From the NCBI GenBank assembly GCA_035340715.1, contig DAOQTX010000018.1, positions 1-45,538 on the forward strand: a stretch of 45,538 nt of DNA, written 5' to 3'. This document shows positions 24,671 to 34,200 of the stretch, one piece after another. This DNA is from DAOQTX01 sp035340715. Lineage in GTDB: Bacteria > Bacteroidota > Bacteroidia > AKYH767-A > OLB10. The position numbers and the translations under genes were made by a program. The notes beneath the pieces were generated by a model. That model worked only from the letters and a program-made list of their open reading frames with translations. It made no database searches and had not been told where the DNA came from. How positions within the stretch are numbered: position 1 is the stretch's first letter; each line of letters opens with the position of its first letter.

Positions 24671-26155
24671 ATGATCAAAAGCAATCGTTTTCTATTGAGC
24701 GCTATTGTATTGCTGGTGCTAGGCGCAGCACTTTTATACAGCCCTGTGCGTCTTGGCTTGATTGAAATCATTGGCAGTATCTTGAATAGTCCTTTAGATA
24801 CCGAATTCAGAAGTATTGGGTTTATGTATTTGGGTGCAGCGTGTGTGATGATGGTTTTTGTGTTGAGCATAGAATTTATTTGCAGAAAGAATTCTCCAAT
24901 AATTGGCAACCGTTTTTACAGAACAAGCACTTTTTGTTGCATTGTATTTTATGTTGGAGTGCTATGTTTTTCAGTTTCGCACATGCCCATTTGGGATGAC
25001 TATGGAATAGCACTCGATTTTTTATGCAATGTGCACGATAGCAATAGCTTTTCTCAAACACTGGCTCTGATATATGAACCGCATATGGAGAGCCGCTTTG
25101 TGGTAATTAAATTATTGGTTTATCTCTTTTATAAAATAAACGGACAGATTGTGATACAACCCATGATTTGGATTTGTGTGCCGGTGTATATCTCTTTATT
25201 TTATTGGATGATGAAAAGCACTACATCTGCTGTGCATAATTATCGTTATGCGCTTCCGGTTGCTTTGTTGTTGTTTCAGTTTGAGTTTTATGATGCCATT
25301 GTGTGGGGAACCGCTGCCATGCAATATCATTTTGTTTTGTTGTTTGCTTTTTTGAGTTTCCGGTATGCGATAAGAGAAAAACTGAAAGCACATTTATTCG
25401 CCTTATTGTTTGCAGTATTGGGTGCATTTACTTTTGGCAATGGATTAATATTGCTGCCCATGCTTTTGTTGTGGTACGCCTATCAGCGGAAATGGTTTTA
25501 TGTGGCATCATCTTTTTTGGTATTGTTGCTCACTTTTAAAGTTTACTTTTTCCAACACCACGAAGCGAGCATTAGCTTTGACTTGATGCTAAAAAACGCC
25601 TATCAGTATCCGGCTTATGTACTAACTTTTATAGGAAGCTGTATTCAACCGATGTATAATAAATGGATATCGCTTAGCATTGGATGTATAGTACTGACGC
25701 TCTTTCTAAACTTGTTGTTTAAAAAATATCATCAAAAAAACCCCTTGTTGTTTTTGTTTATGGTGTTCATTGTAGGCTCGGCCCTTGTTGCCGCAGTGCT
25801 TCGCTTGAAGGTTGAAAATTTTGATCAGGCATTGGCTTCACGATATGGTATTTTTTCGGCTGTGTTTATGGTATTGCTTTTTTTGGCGTATGCAGAATAT
25901 GGATTGATTTCAGCAAAGAGATTGAAACATATTACCCTACTATTTTTGGCAATCAATTTAAGTGCAGGTGTACTGTACTACCCCGAAGTGATTGTGCGAA
26001 AAAAGAAATTGGAAGCGTTTGCTTTTGCTTGGCACAATTGGCACAGTGGCAAAACAACCGATTTAATTATTCCTGATAAAACCGGGTTAACAATGGCATC
26101 GGGAAGTCGCTTGTCGCGCTCTTTCGATAATAAAATATTTTACCCTTTGCAGTAG
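24671..26155 (+). CDS. Polytopic membrane protein, GT-C-like topology, function unknown
   Basis: The 494-residue protein is very hydrophobic, with about ten to twelve predicted helices (for example residues 8-26, 48-68, 86-104, 165-180, 190-207 and 238-260). A first long loop after the third helix carries MPIWDDYGIALDFL, and a later loop carries YEPHMESRFVV. An acidic pair in the first extracytoplasmic loop is typical of GT-C glycosyltransferases (PMT- or O-antigen-polymerase-like), but nothing else confirms that. Near the C-terminus come a short soluble tail, FAWHNWHSGKTTDLIIPDKT, and FYPLQ. It is transcribed divergently from mdh and converges on gyrB, its stop lying only ten bases from the gyrB stop. 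I do not recognise the family. Confidence 0.75.
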   Translation: MIKSNRFLLSAIVLLVLGAALLYSPVRLGLIEIIGSILNSPLDTEFRSIGFMYLGAACVMMVFVLSIEFICRKNSPIIGNRFYRTSTFCCIVFYVGVLCFSVSHMPIWDDYGIALDFLCNVHDSNSFSQTLALIYEPHMESRFVVIKLLVYLFYKINGQIVIQPMIWICVPVYISLFYWMMKSTTSAVHNYRYALPVALLLFQFEFYDAIVWGTAAMQYHFVLLFAFLSFRYAIREKLKAHLFALLFAVLGAFTFGNGLILLPMLLLWYAYQRKWFYVASSFLVLLLTFKVYFFQHHEASISFDLMLKNAYQYPAYVLTFIGSCIQPMYNKWISLSIGCIVLTLFLNLLFKKYHQKNPLLFLFMVFIVGSALVAAVLRLKVENFDQALASRYGIFSAVFMVLLFLAYAEYGLISAKRLKHITLLFLAINLSAGVLYYPEVIVRKKKLEAFAFAWHNWHSGKTTDLIIPDKTGLTMASGSRLSRSFDNKIFYPLQ

Positions 26156-26165
26156 CCCGTTAGTA

Positions 26166-28136
26166 TCAAGCGTCAATATTGGCGTATCGGGCATTCTTTT
26201 CGATAAACTCTCTGCGAAGAGGAACATCGTCACCCATCAGCATCGAGAAGATTCGATCGGCTTCTGCAGCACTTTCAATTGTTACTTGCCGCAAGGTTCT
26301 GAACTCAGGATTCATGGTAGTTTTCCACAATTGCTCTGCGTTCATTTCTCCCAAACCTTTGTATCGTTGAATGGTAACACTGGTTTCTTTTCCTTCACCT
26401 GCTATTTCTTTTACAGCAGTGAGTCTTTGCTCTTCATTCCAACAGTAGCGTTCGTCTTTACCTTTCCTTACTAAATATAAAGGAGGTGTAGCAATATAAA
26501 CATAGCCTTCTTCGATCAACTCTTTCATGTGTCGGAAAAGGAAAGTAAGAATTAAGGTTGTAATGTGGCTTCCGTCCACATCAGCATCGGTCATGATCAC
26601 AATTTTGTGATAACGCAATTTGTCCATGTTCAAAGCACGGTCGTCATCAGCTGTTCCAACACTTACTCCGAGAGCGGTATAGATGTTTCTGATTTCTTCG
26701 TTGTCAAAAACTTTGTGTTGCATGGCTTTCTCTACGTTTAAGATTTTACCACGAAGTGGAAGGATGGCTTGAAATCTTCTATCGCGTCCTTGCTTTGCCG
26801 TTCCACCTGCCGAGTCTCCCTCGACTAAAAATATTTCACATTGCCCCGGATCGCTTTCCGAACAGTCGGCCAGTTTTCCCGGAAGTCCGGTGCCGGTAAG
26901 TGCACCTTTTCTTTGAACCAACTCGCGTGCTTTTCGAGCAGCATGTCGTGCTTGAGCCGCTAATATTACTTTGTTAACAATGGTTTTAGCCTCGCGTGGA
27001 TGCTCTTCCAAATAAGCGCTCAGCATTTCGCTAACGGCTTGATCAACTGCTCCTATTACTTCTGAGTTGCCCAATTTTGTTTTGGTTTGACCTTCAAATA
27101 AAGGCTCAGCCACTTTAACGGAGATAACTGCGGTAAGTCCTTCTCTGAAATCGTCCCCATTAATATCAAACTTTAGTTTGCTCAGCAAACCGGATTTATC
27201 GGCATAGTTTTTCAGGGTGCGCGTAAGTGCACGTCTGAAACCCGCTAAGTGCGTTCCACCTTCGTGTGTGTTGATGTTGTTGACATAGGAATGCACATTC
27301 TCATTATAAGAATTGTTGTACTGCATGGCAACTTCAACCGGTATTCCAGCTTTTTCTCCTTCTATGTAAATAGGATCGTCAATCAAATGATCGCGATTGG
27401 CGTCCAAAAACTGAACAAATTCTTTTAATCCACCTTCACTGTAAAACTCATCTGCGTTCTCGGGTTCATTATTTTCGTTGAGTTCTCTGAAGTCTTGCAA
27501 CTTCAAATGTATTCCTTTATTCAGGTAAGCGAGTTCGCGCAAACGAGAAGCTAAGGTGTCGTAATGATAAACAACACTGGCAAAGATGGTATCGTCCGGA
27601 GTAAAGGTAACAATGGTGCCTCGGTAATCGGTAGTGCCTTCTTCTTTAACAGCATACAATGGTACGCCTTTACTGTATTCCTGAATGTATTTTTTTCCTT
27701 CGCGATGCACATTTACTTTCAAAAGTTTGGAAAGTGCGTTTACGCAACTCACCCCAACTCCGTGCAAACCACCGGATACTTTATAAGTGTCCTTGTCAAA
27801 TTTTCCTCCGGCATGTAGTACCGTCATTACCACTTCAAGAGCGGAACGATTTTCTTTTGGATGTATATCCACCGGAATTCCCCTTCCATTGTCTTTTACT
27901 TCAATAGAATTATCGGGAAGAATATTCACTTCAATATGCGTACAATAACCGGCTAAGGCTTCATCGATAGAATTATCAACTACTTCATAAACGAGATGAT
28001 GCAAACCTTTTACACCAATATCGCCAATGTACATGGCCGGCCGTTTACGAACTGCCTCTAAACCTTCTAATACCTGAATATTGCTTGCTGAATACGAATC
28101 GCTGCGCTTTGAAGCAGCTGTAACACTATCTGACAT
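26166..28136 (-). CDS. gyrB: DNA gyrase subunit B
   Basis: GyrB is the ATPase and Toprim subunit of gyrase, which introduces negative supercoils. It is 656 residues, normal for Bacteroidota. The GHKL ATPase has EVVDNSIDEA (51-60, with the catalytic Glu and the Mg-binding Asn), DNGRGIP (82-88) and GGLHGVG (122-128). The QTK loop is at 350-352. The Toprim domain has EGDSAGG (439-445) and DADVDG (517-522). The C-terminal QRYKGLGEMNAEQLWKTTM block is intact. Gyrase rather than topoisomerase IV (ParE) is favoured by overall similarity and the single short C-terminus, though the two can be confused. It has its own promoter upstream and converges on the 24671-26155 gene. Confidence 0.95.
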   Translation of the reverse strand: MSDSVTAASKRSDSYSASNIQVLEGLEAVRKRPAMYIGDIGVKGLHHLVYEVVDNSIDEALAGYCTHIEVNILPDNSIEVKDNGRGIPVDIHPKENRSALEVVMTVLHAGGKFDKDTYKVSGGLHGVGVSCVNALSKLLKVNVHREGKKYIQEYSKGVPLYAVKEEGTTDYRGTIVTFTPDDTIFASVVYHYDTLASRLRELAYLNKGIHLKLQDFRELNENNEPENADEFYSEGGLKEFVQFLDANRDHLIDDPIYIEGEKAGIPVEVAMQYNNSYNENVHSYVNNINTHEGGTHLAGFRRALTRTLKNYADKSGLLSKLKFDINGDDFREGLTAVISVKVAEPLFEGQTKTKLGNSEVIGAVDQAVSEMLSAYLEEHPREAKTIVNKVILAAQARHAARKARELVQRKGALTGTGLPGKLADCSESDPGQCEIFLVEGDSAGGTAKQGRDRRFQAILPLRGKILNVEKAMQHKVFDNEEIRNIYTALGVSVGTADDDRALNMDKLRYHKIVIMTDADVDGSHITTLILTFLFRHMKELIEEGYVYIATPPLYLVRKGKDERYCWNEEQRLTAVKEIAGEGKETSVTIQRYKGLGEMNAEQLWKTTMNPEFRTLRQVTIESAAEADRIFSMLMGDDVPLRREFIEKNARYANIDA

Positions 28137-28227
28137 ATTTAATTTTGTGTGATCGGAATTATTTTCAATTGGTAAGCAGAATTTGAATAAGATTTTGATC
28201 CCTTAATTAACCCTTTTTACTGCAAAA

Positions 28228-28261
28228 CAAATATACCCAATATTCCTTAGAAAGGATGCAA
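28228..28261 (-). promoter_or_regulatory. Probable gyrB promoter
   Basis: TATATTTG (28235-28228, minus strand) is a perfect -7 element. A TTG lies 23 bases further up (28261-28259), slightly longer spacing than usual. The leader to the ATG at 28136 would be about 85 bases. The rest of the 255-base gap between gyrB and 28392 shows no gene and no clear intrinsic terminator. Confidence 0.5.
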
Positions 28262-28391
28262 TTTCTGCTAGAATTTTTAAATACAAAACAATATGTAATA
28301 CATTGATCTTCTAGTATTTACGATCTTATCAACCTGTCTGTGTAAAAGCCATTTACAAGGCAGTATAATTCGGCAGGAAATTGAGCTCTCA

Positions 28392-30056
28392 TCAGAACGA
28401 AAAAGTGAGCCCGGCCAAAGCATTTATACGGTACGATGGATACTGATAATAACTGAAATATCGCTGTGCAAACATGTTATTGAGTTGAACAAAAACCGAT
28501 AAGTTTTTAGAGTAACGATAATCTACCGATAAGTTTAAGTCGTGATAAGGTTTCAATTTTACGGTTGAATTACCATCGATTCCTTTTCCAAATTGGGCGG
28601 CACTATAGTACCAATCTAGGCGAGGTATGATTTTGTCTTTAATCCTGTATTCAAAACGCAGGGTAAATTTGTATTGCGGGGTGTACCAGGGTTCGGCTAA
28701 AGTATCGACCGATACATTATAATAGTCGGTGTTGAACGACAGTAAAATATTTTTTCGAGTATCGTACGACAAAGATGCATGCACCTCAAAGGCGTTTGCA
28801 TCATCGTACACCAAAGCATAGGTTTGGAATGTATCTACTGCAGCATTGTTTTGATAAAACATCTGATCTTCGGAGCGCCAAATGTTTACACGGCCATGAA
28901 AATTCAAGTCATGACCTATCTTAAACGCAACACCACCGCTTAGATCAATAAGTCGATTGGTATTGCCGATTACGACATCAGACCCGATAAAAGGATTTTC
29001 TCGACTGATGGAATATAAACTGTGTTGCTGAATATTACCGCTAAACTTTCCATACAGTACAAATGCATCCTGCACATTGTACGTTAATTCTGCATGAGGG
29101 TATAGATGCAATTCAGAGTCTTGTAATTTTTCATTCACAACGTTTAATCCAAGCACCAACATCAAGTTGCGTTTTTTGAACATATAACTGGGAAGAATCC
29201 GAATCACATTATTAGCATTGTCTAAATTCAATGTATCGTACAATTTCGATTCATACTTATTCAGCGAAGCATCTACAGCTAATCTTAAATTATGGTCATC
29301 AATTCGCTTGGCCAACATTCCTTTGAAACCGAAGTGCGATTCATTTAAATCAAAGTTGTTGCTGGTATTGTAATATTCCATTCCTACTTTATAAGCGGGG
29401 TCTTCTGTTTTGTTATTAAAGTAGCTCTCAAAATTTAGTTCTGTTTCAATGGTGTTCAATACATGACGGGTTTCTTTTTTGGAGAACAAATCGGGTGGAA
29501 CTTTAAAACCATAGAAATGATGCACATCGCGCTGAAAATTCACACGGGCATTGAGAGCGGCTTTATCCATAAACTTTTTCCCAAACAAGCTGATTCGATT
29601 ATCACTGGCTCCCGGAAATCCATAGTCATTAATTTTTCCATTGGTACTTAAATGTCTGAATGAAAAACCGGCATTAAAATCTTTGGAACGAAGACTGTTG
29701 TAATAAGCTTCAATGAGAGATGTTTTCTCTAATCCGTAACCGGCTTTTATAAATCCTCTTTGTAGATTTTTTATGTTATCGTCTTTAATCTTTACCGGCT
29801 TAATGGGTGAAGGCACAAAATTGTTGTTAGCAGAAATTTCGAGAATAGCATATTTCTGTTCCACATTCAAATAGGTGCCGGTATCGCCCGAAGGTATATC
29901 GGTTATTTTTATTGCTTGCGATAATGCAGGTTTATAATCTTTTACCACATTAATTTGTTCATCGCCCAAATCTTGAGCTACAACAAAAGGAGCAGCAAAA
30001 ATTCCGATCAATCCAATCAGTGCGGCTTGCGTTTTTATTCGAGTGGTATGTATCAT
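28392..30056 (-). CDS. TonB-receptor-like outer-membrane barrel without plug
   Basis: A 554-residue protein with a signal peptide (about 1-27, ending FAAPFVVAQ). A short periplasmic lead contains INVVKDYKPALSQAIKITD and a Pro/Lys-rich stretch, PSPIKPVKIKDDNI, and a long series of beta strands follows. The C-terminal strands, AQRYFSYYQYPSYRINAL and the final LTFSF, are typical of TonB-dependent receptors, in which the terminal aromatic serves barrel assembly. No plug domain (no RGG...L.DG motif) is present. This type is often annotated simply as a TonB-dependent receptor in Bacteroidota. Its ATG overlaps the TGA of the TPR gene (ATGA), which implies coupled translation and probably a shared complex in the outer envelope. 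The substrate is unknown. Confidence 0.75.
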   Translation of the reverse strand: MIHTTRIKTQAALIGLIGIFAAPFVVAQDLGDEQINVVKDYKPALSQAIKITDIPSGDTGTYLNVEQKYAILEISANNNFVPSPIKPVKIKDDNIKNLQRGFIKAGYGLEKTSLIEAYYNSLRSKDFNAGFSFRHLSTNGKINDYGFPGASDNRISLFGKKFMDKAALNARVNFQRDVHHFYGFKVPPDLFSKKETRHVLNTIETELNFESYFNNKTEDPAYKVGMEYYNTSNNFDLNESHFGFKGMLAKRIDDHNLRLAVDASLNKYESKLYDTLNLDNANNVIRILPSYMFKKRNLMLVLGLNVVNEKLQDSELHLYPHAELTYNVQDAFVLYGKFSGNIQQHSLYSISRENPFIGSDVVIGNTNRLIDLSGGVAFKIGHDLNFHGRVNIWRSEDQMFYQNNAAVDTFQTYALVYDDANAFEVHASLSYDTRKNILLSFNTDYYNVSVDTLAEPWYTPQYKFTLRFEYRIKDKIIPRLDWYYSAAQFGKGIDGNSTVKLKPYHDLNLSVDYRYSKNLSVFVQLNNMFAQRYFSYYQYPSYRINALAGLTFSF

Positions 30057-33000
30057 TTGTTTTTCGTTTTATTTAAATCAATATCGATGCTGTCTTGGGC
30101 AGCTTGCTGATTCAGTTGCTTTTGCTCATCCTGCAACAATCGTTGATTCTCACCTTGTAAAATGGAATCTAGTTTTGCTTGTGCAATAGCTCTGATGTCT
30201 TCCGGATCATCGGCTGATCGATTGTAATTATCAATCACACTTTGGAGCGTATGCTTGGCTTGAAAATTATCTTTCAGTGCTACATAATTATCGGCCAAAA
30301 GAATAAAGGCTTTGGCAATCCAATAATCGTAAGAAGGCAATTGATTGATGAGTTCGTATGCTTTTTTCTGAGACTCTTTATAATTTTTCAATTCATACTG
30401 AATATAGGCAATCTGATACATGGCCTCAGCTCCAATCACACTGTTCAGTTTGGCCAATGTTTTAAATGCTTTGTCGGCATTCATCCAATCGCATGTTTTA
30501 AGCGCACATCTACCGGTGTACAATTGCGCTTCATTGATCAACTCTTTAGGAGTTTTACCATTATTGATAAGTTTATTGGCATACACTCTACTTTGCTCGC
30601 AATTGTTGGTGTTATAATAGCAAAGCATAAGGCCTTGTTGGGCGGATTGCAGGTTTTCAAAATAGTCAGCAGCGAGTTCAAGCTTGAGATAATGTCCGAT
30701 GGCTGCCTGACAATTGTTGTTCAACACATGAATATAAGCCGCTTTAAGAAGCGAACGTTCGGTAAAAAGATTTTTAGACTTAGATGCAATGGCTTCATAT
30801 CCGCTCAGTGCCTGAGTGTAGTTCTTGTTACTAAAATCCAACTCGGCTTTATAGAACATTGCATTTAGAATAAAGATACCATTGGGAAACTTATTGATAT
30901 AGTTCTGTAAATCGGATGCTGCATTTGCATTTTGACTTAAATAGCTTTGCTCCGCTGCTTCGTAGGTTATAGAGTCTTGAGCGCCCATGCTTACATTTGC
31001 ATTAGGAATGTTTTGAGCGTAATCGAAGTATGCCTGAGGATTTCCTTGTTCGATATAAATATTTTTGATTCCGGTTAGTGCTTCCATCGCCTCGCTTGTA
31101 CCGGGATATTTTTCAACTACTTGTTTGTAATATTTTAATGCATTGCTGTTATCATCGCTATTGTAGTAGGCTAAAGCCATTTTCAATAGCGCTTTTTTGT
31201 GGTAACTGCTATTGGGATGTTCGTTTATAATGCGTAAAAATTCTTTCTGCGCATCGTTTTCCTTTCCTAAAACCAATAGTGTATTTCCTTTTTCAAATAT
31301 GGCATCATCCAAGTAGGCCGAAGAAGGATACTGTGTTATGATTTTATTCATGGCCTGAATTTTATCCTGCAACTTTTTTTGAATGCCGTTTATAATTCCA
31401 TTTTGAAAAATGCAATAATCCGAGCCGCTGGCTTTGGCTGCCACCGCTTGTTGATAAAAATCGAATGCCTGATCGTAGTTCTTTAATATAAACTGAGCAT
31501 CACCTATACGAATTAAAGCATCGTTGTACTTAGAGGTCTCGGTTTGATCTTTTGTTTTAACATATTTTCTAAACCACGTTTGTGCTTCGGCATAATCCTC
31601 AAGTTTAAAATGACAATAAGCAATGCAATAGTTGGCACGATTGAAATACGAGAGTCGAACCGAACCGGGATTAAATAAAAATATTCTGAATTGCTTTAGA
31701 GCCGCGTCAAACTTTTCTTGCGCATACAAGACTTCTGCTTTCCAATAGATGGCTTGCGCCCGAATGTCTTGATCCACATCATTGATTATAGCCCTTTCAA
31801 ACAATCCAATCGACTTATCTTTGTTGCCATCATTATACAATTCAACAGCTCTGTAATACGCTACTTTCTGGTAGGCCTTTTTTGCCGTAGGCGATTTGTC
31901 TTTGATCTCTTCTAAAGTCTCCAGTGCTTCTTTGTAGTTGCGCGTACTTAAGTATGCATTGGCGATCACTTCGCTGGCCTCGTGTTTAAGCGTACTATTC
32001 GGGTAAAACGATTGAAAATCGCGCATAGATGAAACCGCCACCGAATGAAAACCTAACTCATAGGATATTTTCGCGTAGCTGAATAAAGCATTCTCTTTAA
32101 TATTATCATCAAAACTAAATATAGACGCAGATTGGAAAGCATTTCGAGCATTTTGTTTTTTGCCTTGTTTCAAATAACTATCGGCTAAATGGTAGTAGGC
32201 ATATTGAGAAAGTTTATCATCCACTCCAACCACTTGTTCTAATAGTGCAACGGCCTCATCATATTTTTGTTTTCTATAATACAAAAAGCCAAGTGCATAC
32301 TTATCATCTCTACTTAAAACCGGAACTGCTTTTTGATATTCATCAAATCGTTCAAGAGCCAAATCGTAATTCTTTAATCTAAAGTAGGATTCCGCAACGA
32401 TTCGCATGATCTCCGTTTTGTTATGTACACCTGACACTTTTAATTTTGGTTCAGCATATTTGACCAAACTATCGTACTTACCCAGTTCAAAATAAATTTG
32501 AACGATGTAGTAAGGTATAAGTGGTCCAAAGGTTTCGGAGTCGCTTAACTTTTGAAATGAAGAGAGCGCTGTGTTTAAATTATTGTTGGCATAAGCCAAA
32601 TGCGCGTAGTAAAAATTGGCAGCAGTTTGATACTTGGATTCTACGTCCAACACTTCTTTGAAATTCTTGCTAGCGGCATTATAATCCTTCTTAATCAATT
32701 TGGAATAACCATTCCTAAAATAATACTCAGTAATCTCTTCATTGGTGAGTTGCAATACATCTGTTTTGTCATATGCATCGGATGCGTACTTGTATAATTT
32801 TGTTCTGAAATAATAATTCCCCAAAACAAAATAGGCATGTTTGGTATAAACACTTAATGGATAAAACTGTATGTAATATCGCAGCAAGGGCTCAGCATCG
32901 GCATGAAAAAGTTCGAATGCACATAATGCCAAATAATATTGACTGGCATCCAAAACATTCATACTATAGGATCCGGATTCTTTTACAATGCTTTGAAACA

Positions 33001-33148
33001 AATCACGTGCTGCACCATATTTTTCTTTCGAAAAAAGTTCTTTCGCATCTAAAAATTTCTTTTCAGGATCGGAATAATACTTGGTCTCTTGGGCTAAAGC
33101 TTGAGCGTATGTGAAAAGGATTAAAAAGACAATCAGTAATTTTCTCAT
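30053..33148 (-). CDS. Large exported tetratricopeptide-repeat protein
   Basis: A 1031-residue protein with a signal peptide (MRKLLIVFLILFTYAQALAQ). The rest is almost all TPR helices, with typical A-x-x-x-Y or A-x-x-x-F ends: AKISYELGFHSVAVSSM, DAQFILKNYDQAFDFYQQA, ALAYYNSDDNSNALKYYKQV and QIAYIQYELKNYKESQKKA. The repeats resemble YbgF/BamD-type TPRs of the periplasm (EYPGTSEA-like VVEKYPGTSEAMEAL). The end is a Gln/Lys-rich tail (QLNQQAAQDSIDIDLNKTK). It is probably a periplasmic or outer-membrane scaffold that works with the barrel encoded by the overlapping gene downstream. The pair seems conserved in Bacteroidota from memory, but its role is not known to me. Confidence 0.88.
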   Translation of the reverse strand: MRKLLIVFLILFTYAQALAQETKYYSDPEKKFLDAKELFSKEKYGAARDLFQSIVKESGSYSMNVLDASQYYLALCAFELFHADAEPLLRYYIQFYPLSVYTKHAYFVLGNYYFRTKLYKYASDAYDKTDVLQLTNEEITEYYFRNGYSKLIKKDYNAASKNFKEVLDVESKYQTAANFYYAHLAYANNNLNTALSSFQKLSDSETFGPLIPYYIVQIYFELGKYDSLVKYAEPKLKVSGVHNKTEIMRIVAESYFRLKNYDLALERFDEYQKAVPVLSRDDKYALGFLYYRKQKYDEAVALLEQVVGVDDKLSQYAYYHLADSYLKQGKKQNARNAFQSASIFSFDDNIKENALFSYAKISYELGFHSVAVSSMRDFQSFYPNSTLKHEASEVIANAYLSTRNYKEALETLEEIKDKSPTAKKAYQKVAYYRAVELYNDGNKDKSIGLFERAIINDVDQDIRAQAIYWKAEVLYAQEKFDAALKQFRIFLFNPGSVRLSYFNRANYCIAYCHFKLEDYAEAQTWFRKYVKTKDQTETSKYNDALIRIGDAQFILKNYDQAFDFYQQAVAAKASGSDYCIFQNGIINGIQKKLQDKIQAMNKIITQYPSSAYLDDAIFEKGNTLLVLGKENDAQKEFLRIINEHPNSSYHKKALLKMALAYYNSDDNSNALKYYKQVVEKYPGTSEAMEALTGIKNIYIEQGNPQAYFDYAQNIPNANVSMGAQDSITYEAAEQSYLSQNANAASDLQNYINKFPNGIFILNAMFYKAELDFSNKNYTQALSGYEAIASKSKNLFTERSLLKAAYIHVLNNNCQAAIGHYLKLELAADYFENLQSAQQGLMLCYYNTNNCEQSRVYANKLINNGKTPKELINEAQLYTGRCALKTCDWMNADKAFKTLAKLNSVIGAEAMYQIAYIQYELKNYKESQKKAYELINQLPSYDYWIAKAFILLADNYVALKDNFQAKHTLQSVIDNYNRSADDPEDIRAIAQAKLDSILQGENQRLLQDEQKQLNQQAAQDSIDIDLNKTKNK

Positions 33149-33360
33149 TTGTATAGGATATATCTACCTGTTTTTCAATGTTGTAAAAGTAGATTAACAA
33201 ACGTGGATAGCCGGCTGAATCGTACATAAAATCGTGCTAATTATGAACATAGGTTTGATGAAAAACAACAGTGGATATTCATTCAAAATACAGAGAAGCT
33301 TATTACCTTAAACCTTTCAAAACTAAACGAGTCAAAACCGAAACAAATCATCATATACAT

Positions 33361-34200
33361 ATGAAAATCTCCCTTCTAAAAAATTTACTAATCCTATCCG
33401 CAGTGATCATTTCTATTACGTCATGTAAAAAGGACGATAAAGATGAATTGGATACGGATTATACCACTGCACGCGATAATGGTATTATGGATGCCTACTT
33501 CAATGATGTGTCCAATATATCGGATGAAGCGTCAACCGGCTCAGTAAGCTCTTTTAAATTGGGCTATCCTTATGACGGATTAATGAGTGCTTGCGCTACT
33601 GTATCTTTAGACACTAGCGTTTCTCCAAAAATTCTCAGTATTGATTTTGGACCCACCGATTGCTTGTGTAATGATGGCAACTATAGAAGAGGAAAAATTT
33701 TGGTTTCATTTACAGGTGCCTATGCCGATCCCGGCCATACACATACCATTTCATTTGATCAGTATTTTGTTAATCTGAATCAGGTTACCGGAACCAAAAC
33801 GGTTACCAACAATGGTCCGAATGCTTCAGGACATCCTACATTTTCAGTTAGTGTAAATGGCTCTGTTGTTTTACATTCATCCTATGGTGGAGGTACCATT
33901 ACACAAACAAGTACCCGAACTCGTGAATGGATTGCCGGATATAATACTACCCAATGGAGTGATGATGTTTATTTGATCAGTGGCACTGCTTCTGGCACTT
34001 CTTCCAAAGGACAAGCTTACACTATGAGTACACTTACACCTCTTCAAAAAGAAATAGGATTTAAGCATTTTGTTAGCGGAAAATTATTGTATCAAAGAAG
34101 TGGTAAAGAAGATATTACTATAGATTATGGAATTGGTTTGAGGGACAACTTGGCTACCGTTACTATTAAAGGATACTCGTTCAACATTGTTCTAAAATAA
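33361..34200 (+). CDS. Exported lipoprotein, function unknown
   Basis: The ATG at 33361 gives a 279-residue lipoprotein: signal MKISLLKNLLILSAVIISI followed by TSCKKDDKDE, with the Cys near residue 22 as the lipid site. An upstream in-frame start at 33271 would prepend 30 polar residues and hide the signal. The body is beta-rich, with Cys-containing segments (SACATVSLD, GPTDCLCNDG) and many Ser/Thr/Gly strands (VNGSVVLHSSYGGGTITQT). I do not recognise a family with certainty, although the DCLCNDGNYRRGKI phrase may be a family signature. Its stop overlaps the ATG of the next gene by one base (TAATG), so the two are coupled. It is divergent from the TPR gene. Confidence 0.8.
   Translation: MKISLLKNLLILSAVIISITSCKKDDKDELDTDYTTARDNGIMDAYFNDVSNISDEASTGSVSSFKLGYPYDGLMSACATVSLDTSVSPKILSIDFGPTDCLCNDGNYRRGKILVSFTGAYADPGHTHTISFDQYFVNLNQVTGTKTVTNNGPNASGHPTFSVSVNGSVVLHSSYGGGTITQTSTRTREWIAGYNTTQWSDDVYLISGTASGTSSKGQAYTMSTLTPLQKEIGFKHFVSGKLLYQRSGKEDITIDYGIGLRDNLATVTIKGYSFNIVLK

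Noticed and set aside
30242..30868. 208-codon plus-strand frame inside the TPR gene
   Set aside because: It is antisense to a well supported repeat protein, has no family resemblance or leader, and its composition mirrors the TPR codons.
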